Shown: one piece after another, positions 51,038 to 61,308 of the stretch | How positions within the stretch are numbered: the first letter of the stretch is position 1 | Layout: the number at the start of each line of letters is the position of its first letter | Source: Mycobacterium sp. DL | Lineage (GTDB): Bacteria > Actinomycetota > Actinomycetes > Mycobacteriales > Mycobacteriaceae | Reading direction: 5' to 3' | Assembly (NCBI RefSeq): GCF_039729195.1 | Contig: NZ_CP155796.1 | Location: 1,240,001 to 1,304,000, forward strand | DNA: 64,000 nucleotides | Notes under the pieces: generated by a model | What the model was told of the DNA's origin: nothing | Databases searched by the model: none | The model's input: the letters and a program-made list of their open reading frames with translations, nothing else | Position numbers and translations under genes: made by a program

Positions 51038-52450
51038 ATGCGGTACTACTACTCGGCCGACGAGATCCGTGAGGCCGAAGCACCGCTGTTGGCATCCCTT
51101 CCCGACGGCGCACTGATGCGCCGGGCCGCTTACGGATTGGCCACCTCGATCGCCGGTGAACTCGGCACCGTCAGCGGCCGCTGCGTCTGCGCGGTCGTCG
51201 GCTCCGGCGACAACGGCGGCGACGCCCTCTGGGCTGCGACCTATCTTCGCCGCCGCGGCGCCCGCGCGACAGCGATCCTGCTCAACCCGGAGAAGGCCCA
51301 CCCCAAAGCCCTCGCGGCGTTCACAAGGGCGGGCGGTCGGATCGTCCAGAAGTTGCCTCTGTCAACGGATCTGGTGATCGACGGCGTCGTCGGCATCTCC
51401 GGCTCCGGACCGCTTCGACCGAATGCGGCGGCGGTGTTCGACGCCGTACAGGCAGCCGGCGTCCCGGTCGTCGCCGTCGACATGCCCAGCGGCGTCGACG
51501 TCCACACCGGTGCGGCCGACGGCCCGCACGTCACACCCGCGGTGACGGTCACGTTCGGCGGGCTCAAGCCGGTCCACGCACTGCGGGACTGCGGGCGTGT
51601 CGAACTCATCGACATCGGGCTGGATCTGCCGGCGAGTGCCATGGTGGGTTTCGAGGCCGACGACGTGGCCGCCCGCTGGCCGGTCCCCGGACCCCACGAC
51701 GACAAGTACACCCAGGGCGTCACCGGTGTGATGGCCGGTTCGGAAACCTACCCCGGCGCGGCGATCCTGTGCACCGGCGCTGCGGTGGCCGCCACGTCCG
51801 GCATGGTTCGGTACGCGGGAACTGCTGCGGCAGAGGTGGTTTCGCACTGGCCGGAGGTGATCGCGACACCCGGTCACGCGTCAGCGGGCCGAGTGCAGGC
51901 CTGGGTCGTCGGTCCCGGTCTGGGCACCGACGAGACAGCGGCGGCAGCATTGTGTTTTGCGCTGGAATCCGACGTGCCGGTCATCGTCGACGCCGACGGG
52001 CTGACGATCCTGGCCGCCCATCCCGAGCTCGTCGCAGGCCGCAGCGCCCCGACCGTTCTGACCCCGCATGCCGGCGAGTACGCCCGACTGGCCGGGTCAG
52101 CGCCCGGTGAGGACCGTGTGGGAGCCACCCGGCGGCTCGCCGATCAACTGGGTGTCACCGTCCTGCTCAAGGGCAACGTCACCGTCATCGCCGAGCCCCA
52201 CGGCACGGCATATCTCAATGTCGCCGGTCAATCCTGGGCGGCCACCGCCGGATCCGGTGACGTGCTCTCCGGGATCGTGGGTGCACTTCTGGCGTCGGGT
52301 CTGCCGCCGGGTGAGGCGGCGGCTGCGGCAGCATTCGTCCACGCGCGCGCCGCCGACATGGCGGCGCGGGACCCCGGACCGGCGCCGGTGCCGACATCGG
52401 CCTCGCGAATACTTGCCCATCTGCGAACAGCACTGGGCTCCATGCTCTAG
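51038..52450 (+). CDS. nnr: Bifunctional NAD(P)H-hydrate epimerase / ADP-dependent dehydratase
   Basis: 470-residue repair enzyme. N-terminal epimerase (YjeF-N, about 1-215: VVGSGDNGGDALWAATYL, DGVVGISGSGPLR, VDMPSGVDVHTG) and C-terminal ribokinase-like dehydratase (VVGPGLGTDE, IVDADGLTIL, LTPHAGEYARL, LKGNVTVI, WAATAGSGDVLSGIVGALLA). Restores hydrated NADH/NADPH. ATG is leaderless (TAGCGT seven bases upstream). Followed after 10 bp by gadB, as in M. tuberculosis. Confidence 0.94.
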   Translation: MRYYYSADEIREAEAPLLASLPDGALMRRAAYGLATSIAGELGTVSGRCVCAVVGSGDNGGDALWAATYLRRRGARATAILLNPEKAHPKALAAFTRAGGRIVQKLPLSTDLVIDGVVGISGSGPLRPNAAAVFDAVQAAGVPVVAVDMPSGVDVHTGAADGPHVTPAVTVTFGGLKPVHALRDCGRVELIDIGLDLPASAMVGFEADDVAARWPVPGPHDDKYTQGVTGVMAGSETYPGAAILCTGAAVAATSGMVRYAGTAAAEVVSHWPEVIATPGHASAGRVQAWVVGPGLGTDETAAAALCFALESDVPVIVDADGLTILAAHPELVAGRSAPTVLTPHAGEYARLAGSAPGEDRVGATRRLADQLGVTVLLKGNVTVIAEPHGTAYLNVAGQSWAATAGSGDVLSGIVGALLASGLPPGEAAAAAAFVHARAADMAARDPGPAPVPTSASRILAHLRTALGSML

Positions 52451-52460
52451 AAAGAACCTC

Positions 52461-53855
52461 ATGCCCAACGTTTCTCATCATTCGTCGTTGTCGCCCGCCT
52501 ACACCGGAAGGTTGTCCACCAACCCGATTCCGGCCCTGCGTCTCCCGGACGAGTCGATGGATCCGGATCAGACGTACCGCTTCATCCACGACGAGCTGAT
52601 GCTCGACGGCAGCTCGCGGCTCAACCTGGCCACGTTCGTGACGACGTGGATGGATCCCGAGGCCGGACTGTTGATGTCGGAGACGTTCGACAAGAACATG
52701 ATCGACAAGGACGAATACCCGGTCACCGCGGCGATCGAGCAGCGTTGCGTGTGCATGGTCGCCGATCTCTTCCACGCCGAGGACCTGCGCGACGACGACC
52801 CGTCCACCGCGATCGGCGTGTCCACCGTGGGTTCCAGCGAGGCCGTGATGCTGGCGGGTCTGGCGCTGAAATGGCAGTGGCGCGAGCGGGTGGGTGACGG
52901 ATGGAAGGGACGAACCCCGAATCTGGTGATGGGCTCGAACGTGCAGGTGGTGTGGGAGAAGTTCTGCCGGTACTTCGACGTCGAGGCGCGCTACCTGCCG
53001 ATGGAGGAGGGCCGTTATGTCATCACTCCCGAGCAGGTGATCGACGCGGTCGACGAGGACACGATCGGCGTCGTGGCGATCCTGGGCACCACGTTCACCG
53101 GTGAGCTCGAGCCCGTCGGCGAGATCTGTGCGGCGCTGGACAAGCTGGCCGCCGACGGCAAGCCCGACATCCCGGTGCACGTCGACGCCGCCTCCGGTGG
53201 GTTCGTGGTGCCGTTCCTGCATCCCGACGTGGTGTGGGACTTCCGGCTGCCCCGGGTGGTGTCGATCAACGTCAGCGGACACAAGTACGGGCTGACCTAT
53301 CCCGGCATCGGCTTCGTGGTGTGGCGCAACGCCGCGCACCTTCCGGAGGACCTGGTGTTCCGGGTCAACTACCTCGGCGGCAACATGCCGACGTTCACAT
53401 TGAACTTCTCTCGGCCCGGCAACCAGGTGGTGGGTCAGTACTACAACTTCCTGCGGCTCGGCCGCGAGGGCTACACGCAGGTGATGAGGGCGTTGTCCGA
53501 CAACGCGCAGTGGTTCGCCCGCGAACTCAACGCCATGACCGGCCCCGGCAACAAACGGGTGTTCGACGTGATCTCCGACGGGTCGGCGATCCCGGTGGTG
53601 GCGTTCAAGCTCGTCGAGGGCACGACCTACACCGTGTTCGACGTATCGGCGCTGCTGCGCAGCTACGGCTGGCAGGTTCCCGCGTACACGATGCCCGACG
53701 ACGCCAGCGACATCGCGGTGCTTCGGGTGGTCGTGCGCGAAGGCTTCTCGGCGAACCTGGCCCGCGCCCTTCGTGACGACCTGGTCGAGGTGCTGGCCAA
53801 GCTGAACAAGGTCAACATCGGCGGCTTCGCCGACGAGGCGCACTTCGCCCACTGA
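52461..53855 (+). CDS. gadB: Glutamate decarboxylase
   Basis: 464-residue PLP-dependent glutamate decarboxylase producing GABA and consuming a proton. N-terminus [24 protein letters not shown]; substrate region [20 protein letters not shown]; cofactor Asp in [12 protein letters not shown] Lys275 in [12 protein letters not shown]. It lacks the His-Thr end typical of E. coli pH-gating. It sits between nnr and alr, the conserved mycobacterial order. Confidence 0.95.
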   Translation: MPNVSHHSSLSPAYTGRLSTNPIPALRLPDESMDPDQTYRFIHDELMLDGSSRLNLATFVTTWMDPEAGLLMSETFDKNMIDKDEYPVTAAIEQRCVCMVADLFHAEDLRDDDPSTAIGVSTVGSSEAVMLAGLALKWQWRERVGDGWKGRTPNLVMGSNVQVVWEKFCRYFDVEARYLPMEEGRYVITPEQVIDAVDEDTIGVVAILGTTFTGELEPVGEICAALDKLAADGKPDIPVHVDAASGGFVVPFLHPDVVWDFRLPRVVSINVSGHKYGLTYPGIGFVVWRNAAHLPEDLVFRVNYLGGNMPTFTLNFSRPGNQVVGQYYNFLRLGREGYTQVMRALSDNAQWFARELNAMTGPGNKRVFDVISDGSAIPVVAFKLVEGTTYTVFDVSALLRSYGWQVPAYTMPDDASDIAVLRVVVREGFSANLARALRDDLVEVLAKLNKVNIGGFADEAHFAH

Positions 53856-53881
53856 AACCGCGCCTGGGACAATCGGGCGCA

Positions 53882-55024
53882 GTGATCGCAACCATGAACA
53901 GTCCCCGCGCCGTCGTCGACCTCGACGCCATCGCCCACAACGTGGCCACCCTGCGCCAACACGCAGGTTCGGCTGCGGTGATGGCGGTGGTCAAAGCCGA
54001 CGGCTACGGCCACGGCGCCGCGCCGGTGGCCCGCGCCGCGTTGGCCGCGGGGGCCGCCGAGCTGGGCGTCGCGACGATCGACGAGGCGCTGGCACTGCGC
54101 CGTGACGGCATCACCGCACCCGTCCTGGCCTGGCTGCACACCCCGGGCACCGACTTCGCGCCCGCGCTGGTGGCCGATGTCCAGGTGGCGGTGTCCTCGC
54201 AACGGCAGGTCGACGACGTCGTCGACGCCGTCCGGCGCACCGGCCGTACGGCCACGGTCACCGTGAAGGTGGACACCGGGCTGAGCCGCAACGGCGTCGC
54301 ACCGGCCGACTATCCGGGAGTGCTGGCCGCGCTGCACCGGGCGCAGACCGACGACGCGGTGCGGATGCGCGGCCTCATGTCGCACCTGGCGCACGGGGAC
54401 GACCCGGACAACCCGATCAACGATCTGCAGGCGCGACGGCTCACCGACATGGCGACGACGGCTCGCGACCACGGGTTGCGCTTCGACGTCGTGCACCTGA
54501 GCAACTCGCCGGCGGCGTTGACCCGCCCCGACCTGGCGTTCGACATGGTGCGCCCCGGCATCGCGGTGTACGGCCTGAGCCCGGTCCCGGAGCGTGGCGA
54601 CATGGGACTGCACCCGGCGATGACCGTGACCTGTCCGGTTGTGCTGATCCGCTCGTTGAAGGCCGGTGACGGCGTGTCCTACGGACACACCTGGGTCACC
54701 CCGCGGGACACCACCGTCGCGCTGATCCCTGCCGGATACGCCGACGGCGTCTTCCGAACGCTGAGCAATCGCCTCGAGGTGTCCATCAACGGGCGACGGT
54801 ATCCGGGCGTCGGCCGGATCTGCATGGACCAGTTCGTGGTGGATCTCGGCCCGGATCCGACCGGGGTCGCGGTCGGCGACGACGCGATCCTCTTCGGACC
54901 CGGCGTCGACGGCGAACCGACCGCCCAGGATTGGGCGGACCTGCTGGGCACCATCAACTACGAGGTCGTCACCAGTCCCCGGGGCCGGATCGTCAGGAGC
55001 TACCGCGGGGGTGAGTCGCAGTGA
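53882..55024 (+). CDS. alr: Alanine racemase
   Basis: 380-residue PLP enzyme interconverting L- and D-alanine for peptidoglycan. PLP Lys38 in [12 protein letters not shown]; opposite-face Tyr in [11 protein letters not shown]; phosphate-binding [28 protein letters not shown]-terminal [16 protein letters not shown] 53882 is close behind GACAAT (possibly leaderless); ATG 53894 is an alternative. The stop overlaps the next gene (GTGA). It is the target of D-cycloserine in this genus. Confidence 0.95.
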   Translation: MIATMNSPRAVVDLDAIAHNVATLRQHAGSAAVMAVVKADGYGHGAAPVARAALAAGAAELGVATIDEALALRRDGITAPVLAWLHTPGTDFAPALVADVQVAVSSQRQVDDVVDAVRRTGRTATVTVKVDTGLSRNGVAPADYPGVLAALHRAQTDDAVRMRGLMSHLAHGDDPDNPINDLQARRLTDMATTARDHGLRFDVVHLSNSPAALTRPDLAFDMVRPGIAVYGLSPVPERGDMGLHPAMTVTCPVVLIRSLKAGDGVSYGHTWVTPRDTTVALIPAGYADGVFRTLSNRLEVSINGRRYPGVGRICMDQFVVDLGPDPTGVAVGDDAILFGPGVDGEPTAQDWADLLGTINYEVVTSPRGRIVRSYRGGESQ

Positions 55025-56106
55025 GCGGACGTGGCTGGTTGGCCGGTGCGGCCGGGATCTCCGCCGTCGGCACGGCTGCTGGCGTGACGGCAGCACGGTC
55101 GCTGCGACGTCGCTTCAAAGGCGAAGACCCGCACCTCGACGAGGACTTCGAACTGCTCGACGCCGACCGCAGCTGTGTGGTCACCACCCCCGACGGGGTG
55201 CCGCTCGCGGTACGCGAGGTAGGTCCCCAGGACGCGCCTCTGACCGTCGTGTTCGCCCACGGCTTCTGTCTGCGCATGGGTTCGTTCCACTTCCAGCGCG
55301 CCCGGCTCTCGGAGCAGTGGGGACCGCAGGTCCGCATGGTGTTCTACGACCAGCGCGGGCACGGGCAGTCCGGGGAATCGTCGCCGGACACCTACACGGT
55401 CGAACAGTTGGGCCAGGACCTGGAGAGCGTGCTGGCGGTCATGGCGCCGCGCGGGCCCGTGGTCCTGGTCGGTCACTCCATGGGCGGCATGACGGTGTTG
55501 TCGCACGCCCGCCAGTACCCGCAGCGCTATCCGACCCGCATCGTCGGCGCTGCGCTGATCGCCTCTGCCGCAGAGGGAGTTTCACGCTCCCCGCTGGGCG
55601 AGATCCTCAGGAACCCGGCGCTGGAGGCGGTGCGTTTCACCGCGCGCTACGCGCCCAAGCTGGTGCATCGGGGTCGAGGTGCCGCGCGCAAGGTGATCGG
55701 TCCGATCCTGCGCGCAGCGTCGTTCGGCGACGAGAAGATCAGCCCCAGCGTCGTCGCGTTCTCCGAACGGATGATGCACGACACGCCGATCGCCACGCTG
55801 GTGGAGTTCTTGCACGCCCTCGAGGTGCACGACGAGACCGACGGGCTCAAGACGCTGAGCAAGGTGCCGACGCTGGTGGCGTGCGGTGACCGCGACCTGC
55901 TCACGCCGATGGAGTACTCCCAGGAGATGGCCGGCGAACTGGCGAAGTCGGAGCTCGTGATCATCTGTGACGCAGGGCATCTGGTGCAGCTCGAACGTCC
56001 GGACGTCATCAACGATGCGCTGATTCGGCTGGTCGAACGGGCCACCCCGTCAAAGCTCGTGGCACTGACCCGACGGATGCGTGAGCGGGTGCGCTCCCAT
56101 GGATGA
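55021..56106 (+). CDS. Alpha/beta hydrolase, membrane-anchored type, in the alr-tsaE operon
   Basis: 361 residues. An N-terminal hydrophobic segment ([21 protein letters not shown]) then Arg-rich stretch suggests a signal anchor. Hydrolase fold: oxyanion [14 protein letters not shown], elbow VGHSMGGM (Ser about 158), acid in [10 protein letters not shown], His in [14 protein letters not shown] overlaps alr and the end overlaps tsaE by 8 bp. Substrate unknown; a cell-envelope ester is possible. Confidence 0.87.
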   Translation: MSGRGWLAGAAGISAVGTAAGVTAARSLRRRFKGEDPHLDEDFELLDADRSCVVTTPDGVPLAVREVGPQDAPLTVVFAHGFCLRMGSFHFQRARLSEQWGPQVRMVFYDQRGHGQSGESSPDTYTVEQLGQDLESVLAVMAPRGPVVLVGHSMGGMTVLSHARQYPQRYPTRIVGAALIASAAEGVSRSPLGEILRNPALEAVRFTARYAPKLVHRGRGAARKVIGPILRAASFGDEKISPSVVAFSERMMHDTPIATLVEFLHALEVHDETDGLKTLSKVPTLVACGDRDLLTPMEYSQEMAGELAKSELVIICDAGHLVQLERPDVINDALIRLVERATPSKLVALTRRMRERVRSHG

Positions 56107-56563
56107 GCGGTCGGGTACCTGCGAACTGCTCACCGCAGACGACACCATTGCGCTGGGGGCCAGGCTCGGTCGGGACCTCCGCGCAGGAGACGTGGTGGTG
56201 CTGTCCGGACCGCTGGGTGCCGGGAAAACAGTGTTCGCCAAGGGGATTGCGCAGGCGATGGACGTCGACGGACCCGTGGTCTCGCCGACATTCGTGCTGG
56301 CGCGGGTGCACCGGCCGCGCCGCGCGGGTGCCCCGGCGATGGTGCACGTCGACCTGTATCGACTGCTCGACGAGGCATCGGTCGACCTGCTCGCGGAACT
56401 GGATTCACTGGACCTCGACACCGACCTCGACGACGCGGTGGTGGTGGTCGAATGGGGTGAAGGCGTCGCCGAGCGGCTGTCGGACAGCCACCTCGACATC
56501 CGGCTGGAGCGTGCCCCCGAGACCGATGTGCGCACCGCGATGTGGCAGTGGAGTCGGCCGTGA
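56099..56563 (+). CDS. tsaE: tRNA t6A synthesis ATPase TsaE
   Basis: 154-residue P-loop protein: Walker A GPLGAGKTVFAKG, SPTFVL, Walker-B-like VHVDLYRL and VVVVEWGEG. Works with TsaB and TsaD to transfer threonylcarbamoyl to A37 of ANN-decoding tRNAs. ATG 56099 overlaps the hydrolase end; its stop overlaps tsaB. Confidence 0.94.
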   Translation: MDERSGTCELLTADDTIALGARLGRDLRAGDVVVLSGPLGAGKTVFAKGIAQAMDVDGPVVSPTFVLARVHRPRRAGAPAMVHVDLYRLLDEASVDLLAELDSLDLDTDLDDAVVVVEWGEGVAERLSDSHLDIRLERAPETDVRTAMWQWSRP

Positions 56564-57189
56564 GCAGGCTGGTGCTGGCAGTCGACACCGCGACGCCCGC
56601 GGTCACGGCGGGCGTCGTCCGACTCGACGGTGACGTCGTCGAAGTGCTCGCCGAGCAGGTGACCGTTGATGCGCGCGCACACGCGGAACGGTTGACCCCC
56701 AACATCGTCGGCGCGCTGAGAGACGCCGAGGTCGTTGTCGATCAGCTCGATGCCGTCGTCGTCGGGTGCGGCCCGGGCCCGTTCACGGGGCTTCGGGTGG
56801 GGATGGCCACTGCGGCCGCGTTCGGCCACGCTCTCGGCGCCCCGGTGCGTGGAGTGTGCAGTCTGGACGCGATCGCCGTCGGCACCGTCGGTGAGGTGCT
56901 GGTGGTCACCGACGCGAGGCGCCGTGAGGTGTACTGGGCGCGCTACCGCGACGGGGTGCGGGTGGACGGACCGGCCGTGAACGCGGCCGCCGACGTGCCC
57001 GGTGGGGCCGAGGCGGTCGCCGGGTCGCCCGAGCACGCGGCCATGTTCGACCTCCCGCTGCTGGCGCCGGTCTACCCGACTGCGGCGGGATTGGTTGCTG
57101 CCGTCGCGGATTGGGACTCAGAGCCCGAGCCGCTGATCCCGATGTATCTGCGTAGACCCGACGCCAAGCCGCAGGCGGCGCCGCGATGA
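56560..57189 (+). CDS. tsaB: tRNA t6A synthesis protein TsaB
   Basis: 209 residues of the actin-like Kae1/YeaZ fold, non-catalytic partner that stabilises TsaD. N-terminus VLAVDTATPAVTAGVV and the conserved VVGCGPGPFTGLRVGMATAAAFG. GTG overlaps tsaE and the stop overlaps rimI (ATGA). Confidence 0.94.
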   Translation: MSRLVLAVDTATPAVTAGVVRLDGDVVEVLAEQVTVDARAHAERLTPNIVGALRDAEVVVDQLDAVVVGCGPGPFTGLRVGMATAAAFGHALGAPVRGVCSLDAIAVGTVGEVLVVTDARRREVYWARYRDGVRVDGPAVNAAADVPGGAEAVAGSPEHAAMFDLPLLAPVYPTAAGLVAAVADWDSEPEPLIPMYLRRPDAKPQAAPR

Positions 57190-57638
57190 CCGCGATCTAC
57201 GGCCCACTGACGCCCGCTGACGCTGTCCGATGTGCCGAACTGGAAGCCCAGCTGTTCGACGGCGACGACCCGTGGCCCGAACGCGCGTTCCTGGCCGAGC
57301 TCGCGGCCAAACACAACCACTACGAGGCGGCCCGGATCGATGACAAACTGGTCGGCTATGCGGGCATCGCCCGACTCGGCCGGACCCGGCCGTTCGAGTA
57401 CGAGATTCACACCATCGGTGTTGATCCCGCCTACCAGGGGCAGGGCATCGGCAGGGAACTGCTGCTTCGGTTGTTCGAATACGCCGAGGGGGCAACGATT
57501 TTCCTTGAGGTCCGAACCGACAATGTGGCGGCGATCGCACTGTACGAGAACCACGGCTTCACGCGGGTGGGTGTGCGTAAGCGCTACTACCGCGTCAGTG
57601 GAGCCGATGCCTACACCATGAAACGGGAGCGGCAATGA
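57186..57638 (+). CDS. rimI: N-alpha-acetyltransferase RimI
   Basis: 150-residue GNAT protein; acetyl-CoA loop [19 protein letters not shown], then [30 protein letters not shown]. In E. coli it acetylates ribosomal protein S18; mycobacterial RimI has broader N-terminal targets. Four-base overlaps on both sides put it in the tsa operon. Confidence 0.93.
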   Translation: MTAIYGPLTPADAVRCAELEAQLFDGDDPWPERAFLAELAAKHNHYEAARIDDKLVGYAGIARLGRTRPFEYEIHTIGVDPAYQGQGIGRELLLRLFEYAEGATIFLEVRTDNVAAIALYENHGFTRVGVRKRYYRVSGADAYTMKRERQ

Positions 57639-58657
57639 TCGTCCTGGCCATCGAGAGTTCCTGTGACGAAACCGGTGTGGGCATCGCCGAACTCGGCGAC
57701 GACGGCACGGTCACGCTGCTCGCCGACGAGGTGGCGTCCAGCGTCGACGAGCACGCCCGCTTCGGCGGTGTGGTCCCCGAGATCGCGTCGCGCGCGCATC
57801 TGGAGGCGTTGGGCCCGACCATGCGTCGGGCCCTCCAGGCCGCGGGCATCGGCAGGCCCGACGTCGTCGCCGCCACCATCGGACCGGGATTGGCCGGCGC
57901 ACTGTTGGTGGGAGTGGCTGCGGCCAAGGCGTATTCGGCTGCGTGGCAGGTTCCGTTCTACGCCGTCAACCATCTCGGTGGACACTTGGCCGCCGATGTC
58001 TTCGACCACGGTCCGCTGCCGGAGAGCATCGGCCTGCTGGTGTCCGGGGGTCACACCAATCTGCTGCACGTGCGGTCGCTGGGGGAGCCGATCGTGGAAT
58101 TGGGCTCCACAGTCGACGATGCCGCCGGTGAGGCCTACGACAAGATCGCCCGTCTGCTCGGTCTGGGCTATCCCGGGGGCAGGGTCCTCGACGAGCTTGC
58201 CCGCACCGGCGATCCGAACGCGATCACCTTTCCCCGCGGCATGACCGGTCCGCGTGACGCGGCGTATTCGTTCAGCTTCTCGGGGTTGAAAACTGCGGTG
58301 GCGCGCTATGTCGAGCGTCATCCCGAGGCGTCGCAGGCCGACGTGGCTGCGGGGTTCCAGGAGGCCGTCGCCGATGTGCTGACTGCGAAAGCTGTTCGCG
58401 CAGCGCAGGAACTCGAGGTGTCGACGTTGCTGATCGCCGGGGGAGTGGCGGCGAATTCGCGGCTGCGCGAGCTGGCGGCGCAGCGGTGCGCCGATGCGGG
58501 ACTGATCCTGCGTATTCCGAGGCCGCGGCTGTGCACCGACAACGGCGCGATGATCGCGTCGTTCGCCGCGCACTTGATCGCGGCCGGAGCCTCGGCGTCG
58601 CCGTTGGACGTGGCCAGCGACCCGGGACTACCGGTGGTGCAGGGCCAGGTTGCGTGA
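57635..58657 (+). CDS. tsaD: tRNA N6-threonylcarbamoyladenosine transferase TsaD
   Basis: 340-residue catalytic subunit of t6A synthesis. Metal motif [10 protein letters not shown] (HxxxH), N-terminal [12 protein letters not shown], nucleotide region VSGGHTNLL and [20 protein letters not shown]-terminal [14 protein letters not shown]. Overlaps rimI and the following membrane-protein gene by 4 bp each. Confidence 0.96.
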   Translation: MIVLAIESSCDETGVGIAELGDDGTVTLLADEVASSVDEHARFGGVVPEIASRAHLEALGPTMRRALQAAGIGRPDVVAATIGPGLAGALLVGVAAAKAYSAAWQVPFYAVNHLGGHLAADVFDHGPLPESIGLLVSGGHTNLLHVRSLGEPIVELGSTVDDAAGEAYDKIARLLGLGYPGGRVLDELARTGDPNAITFPRGMTGPRDAAYSFSFSGLKTAVARYVERHPEASQADVAAGFQEAVADVLTAKAVRAAQELEVSTLLIAGGVAANSRLRELAAQRCADAGLILRIPRPRLCTDNGAMIASFAAHLIAAGASASPLDVASDPGLPVVQGQVA

Positions 58658-59106
58658 CAGTGGTGCCAGCGGACACCACAGTGTTGCCGTCGGCGGTGCG
58701 GTGGTCGGTGTGTAGTTGGTTGATCGCGGTTGCCGCCGGTGTGGTCGAGACGGCGATCCACGCGCTGACGAGCGAGCAGTACGACGCGGCTGTGCAGTTG
58801 CCGGTTCGGGTTGTGATTTACGGGCTTGTCACGGTGGTGATCGTGCAGCTGAGGCGTGGTCGTGGTTGGGCTCGGATCTTCCTGACCGTGGCGCTCGGTG
58901 GTCTGGGGCTTTTCTCGCTTGTCGCAGAGCCGATTTCATGGTTGGTTGCCGGCGGATCAGCGGGGGCGTTCGTCGCCGAGGCAGACGCTCCGACGATCGC
59001 CGTGATCGTGTTGCGCGTCGCCCATGTTGTCGCGGTGCTCGTCGCACTGGTGCTGATGTATCGACCTGCGGCGAACAGGTACTTCAGAAGTCGCCGCGGC
59101 TGTTGA
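58654..59106 (+). CDS. Small membrane protein downstream of tsaD
   Basis: 150 residues with four hydrophobic segments ([73 protein letters not shown]) and a short basic tail. GTG overlaps the tsaD stop. No recognised motif. The end overlaps the convergent HNH gene by 23 bp. In M. tuberculosis groES follows tsaD directly, so this gene and the HNH gene are insertions here. Confidence 0.7.
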   Translation: MTVVPADTTVLPSAVRWSVCSWLIAVAAGVVETAIHALTSEQYDAAVQLPVRVVIYGLVTVVIVQLRRGRGWARIFLTVALGGLGLFSLVAEPISWLVAGGSAGAFVAEADAPTIAVIVLRVAHVVAVLVALVLMYRPAANRYFRSRRGC

Positions 59107-60721
59107 GTGCGCGTTCGGCTTTGATGCGTGCGGCGTTGTCGGCGGCGCGGGTGCGTCGTCGGCGCGGCATCATTGCGGTGCGGGCCGGATTGATTGGTGG
59201 GCCGCAGGCCGGTGGGGGCAGCTCGGCGGTGGCCAGGGTGTAGGACGGGAAGAACAGTCGGCTGCCGGGTTTGGTGGTGTAGGTCCGTCCGTCGGGGGCG
59301 GTCCAGATGACTGTGGCATCGGGTAGCTGGGCGTCGCGCCAGCCGTCGGGTCCGCCCCAGAAAGTCTTCATCAAATGATGACTTCTGCACTTGCAGTTCA
59401 GGTTCGACGGATGAGTCAGACCCAGCGGCCACGGCTCGACGTGGTCGATGTCGCAGCGATCAGCGGGCACGTCGCAGCCCGGGAAGCGGCAGAACATGTC
59501 GCGGACGCGGATGAACTCCGCCAGCCGTGCTGAGGGCCGGTAGTGCGGTTCGGGATCGGGGCCGGGCAGCCACAGCGGGGCGACTTTCGCCCCGCCGCGC
59601 AGCGCTTCGGCCAGCACCGCGGTGGGGATCACCCCACGCCCGGGCAACACCGCCAGCCCCGAATCGGTCAACCGCGACGGCGCGCACTCGGACTCAACAT
59701 CGTCTGGTGGCGTCGGCTCGGGCTCCTCCGGGGGCGTCGCCTCGGGCTCCTCTGTGGGCATCGACTCAGCGGGCTGGGCGTTCTCGGCTGGCGTCGGCTC
59801 GGCGGGCCGGGCGTTCTCGGCCGGCGTCGGCTCAGCGGGCTCAGTCTCGGCGGGTGTCGTTTCCGTGGTCGTGGTGCGGGCGTGTTCGGCGTTCTGGGCG
59901 GCGATCAGTTTGCGGGCCGCGTCCACGGCGGCCTGGTCGGCGATCACCCGGATCACCACCGACGAGGACGGCGCTGGTGTGGCTGGGCAGTGTTCGCCGC
60001 CGCACCGGCAGTCCAGCACGGTGTTGCCGTGGCCCAACGCGCCCACCGCATCGGCCCAGCGCTCACCGGCGGTGCGCGGATCATCCGGACACACCCCGGC
60101 CACCATCGCGGTGATCCGCGCCCGCAACGCCGCCGCATCCGTGGGTGACAACCGCCCCCACACCACGGTGAACTCATTGGTGTCCTCACACGCCCCGATA
60201 TGGAAATCCCGGGTCCGGATCACCTCCCGGGCACGGCGCACCGCCTCGGGGTCATACCGCTCGATCACCGCGTCGATCGCCCGACCCAACACCACCACCG
60301 ACAACGGCCCCCACCGCACCGCTTTGTCCGCCAGTTCGGCATCGATGAGGGTGATCAACGCAGGGTCCTGCACCAACTGGGTGCGCCACGTCAACTCCGA
60401 AATCACCCGCGCACTGAGCGCCCCCGCACTGAACAGTGCCGCCACCTTCGGCAATCGGTACCGCAACGCCACCGCGATCCGCATCTGACCCGACGCGCGG
60501 CGATGGCCTACCGTCAACGCCGCCGCCACCCGCGCCGCGGTGTGATCCCACGGATCAACAGCCCACCCACCACGCTCATCGTCCTCATCGACACAGCGGT
60601 CCACCAACTCCGCGATCGCCGCCAACCGCCGCGCGCCGGCCGCCGCCTCCTCCCGCGCGGCAGCCTCGATCACACCCACCAACGCATCCTCAGCCACGCC
60701 GGCGAACATCGACTCGAACAT
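59084..60721 (-). CDS. 13E12-type DUF222/HNH endonuclease-domain protein
   Basis: 545 residues. N-terminal DUF222 helical domain (ALVGVIEAAAREEAAAGARRLAAIAELVDR; TVGHRRASGQMRIAVALRYRLPKVAALFSAGALS), a Pro/Glu/Thr-rich low-complexity insert (about 290-350) and a C-terminal HNH domain with zinc-type Cys (FCRFPGCDVPADRCDIDHVEPWPLG, CKCRSHHLMKTFWGG). This is the mycobacterial REP13E12 protein family, some copies of which serve as phage attachment sites; activity is unproven. ATG 60721 is supported by a leaderless -10 (TAGAAT, seven bases upstream). Confidence 0.88.
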   Translation of the reverse strand: MFESMFAGVAEDALVGVIEAAAREEAAAGARRLAAIAELVDRCVDEDDERGGWAVDPWDHTAARVAAALTVGHRRASGQMRIAVALRYRLPKVAALFSAGALSARVISELTWRTQLVQDPALITLIDAELADKAVRWGPLSVVVLGRAIDAVIERYDPEAVRRAREVIRTRDFHIGACEDTNEFTVVWGRLSPTDAAALRARITAMVAGVCPDDPRTAGERWADAVGALGHGNTVLDCRCGGEHCPATPAPSSSVVIRVIADQAAVDAARKLIAAQNAEHARTTTTETTPAETEPAEPTPAENARPAEPTPAENAQPAESMPTEEPEATPPEEPEPTPPDDVESECAPSRLTDSGLAVLPGRGVIPTAVLAEALRGGAKVAPLWLPGPDPEPHYRPSARLAEFIRVRDMFCRFPGCDVPADRCDIDHVEPWPLGLTHPSNLNCKCRSHHLMKTFWGGPDGWRDAQLPDATVIWTAPDGRTYTTKPGSRLFFPSYTLATAELPPPACGPPINPARTAMMPRRRRTRAADNAARIKAERALNSRGDF

Positions 60722-60775
60722 GTGTTCGATTCTACCCGGCTCCACTGACTCAAACTTTCTGTCAGGGTCGCCGCT

Positions 60776-60815
60776 TGTGGATAACCGCGGCCCTCTGGTG
60801 AGAGGTTGTGGATAC
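60776..60815 (-). promoter_or_regulatory. Two DnaA-box-like sequences upstream of groES
   Basis: TGTGGATAA (60776-60784, the exact complement of TTATCCACA) and TGTGGATAC (60807-60815) lie 31 bp apart in the 270-bp region between the HNH gene and groES. They may bind DnaA for transcriptional control or titration; no origin features (AT-rich unwinding element, dnaA, dnaN) are near. Confidence 0.4.
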
Positions 60816-60856
60816 GGCTCGGTCGCGACCGACGCCCGTGGCAGCAGACCCGACCC

Positions 60857-60890
60857 TTGAGTGTTAGCACTCGCGTGTATAGAGTGCTAG
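60857..60890 (+). promoter_or_regulatory. groES promoter with CIRCE operator
   Basis: CIRCE inverted repeat TTAGCACTC (60864-60872), nine-base spacer, GAGTGCTAG (60882-60890): the HrcA repressor site. It overlaps a promoter with TTGAGT (60857-60862) and TATAGA (60878-60883). Heat or misfolded protein would relieve HrcA repression of groES-groEL1. Confidence 0.9.
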
Positions 60891-60992
60891 GCGGCAGTCG
60901 GTTCAACCCCTGTGTCGGCACCCGCGACGACGGCGCGAGGGCGGTCACCGGCCGCCGAATACATACACCAACATGAGTGAAGGGGCTCCATC

Positions 60993-61295
60993 GTGGCGAG
61001 CGTGAACATCAAGCCACTCGAGGACAAGATCCTCGTTCAGGCCAACGAGGCCGAGACCACGACCGCATCCGGTCTGGTCATCCCCGACACCGCCAAGGAG
61101 AAGCCGCAGGAAGGCACCGTCGTCGCAGTAGGCCCCGGCCGCTGGGATGAGGATGGCGAGAAGCGGATTCCCCTGGACGTGTCTGAGGGCGACGTGGTGA
61201 TCTACAGCAAGTACGGCGGCACCGAGATCAAGTACAACAACGAGGAGTACCTGATCCTGTCGGCGCGCGACGTGCTGGCTGTCGTTTCCAAGTAA
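60993..61295 (+). CDS. groES: Co-chaperonin GroES
   Basis: 100-residue GroES that caps the chaperonin ring. Signatures: [38 protein letters not shown] (including the mobile loop) and [33 protein letters not shown] start. First gene of the CIRCE-controlled operon. Confidence 0.98.
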   Translation: MASVNIKPLEDKILVQANEAETTTASGLVIPDTAKEKPQEGTVVAVGPGRWDEDGEKRIPLDVSEGDVVIYSKYGGTEIKYNNEEYLILSARDVLAVVSK

Positions 61296-61308
61296 GCAAT
61301 ATCGTGCT

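Noticed and set aside
60776..60890. Replication origin at the DnaA-like boxes
   Set aside because: Only two boxes, no AT-rich unwinding region and no dnaA-dnaN genes; the neighbourhood is the groES operon.
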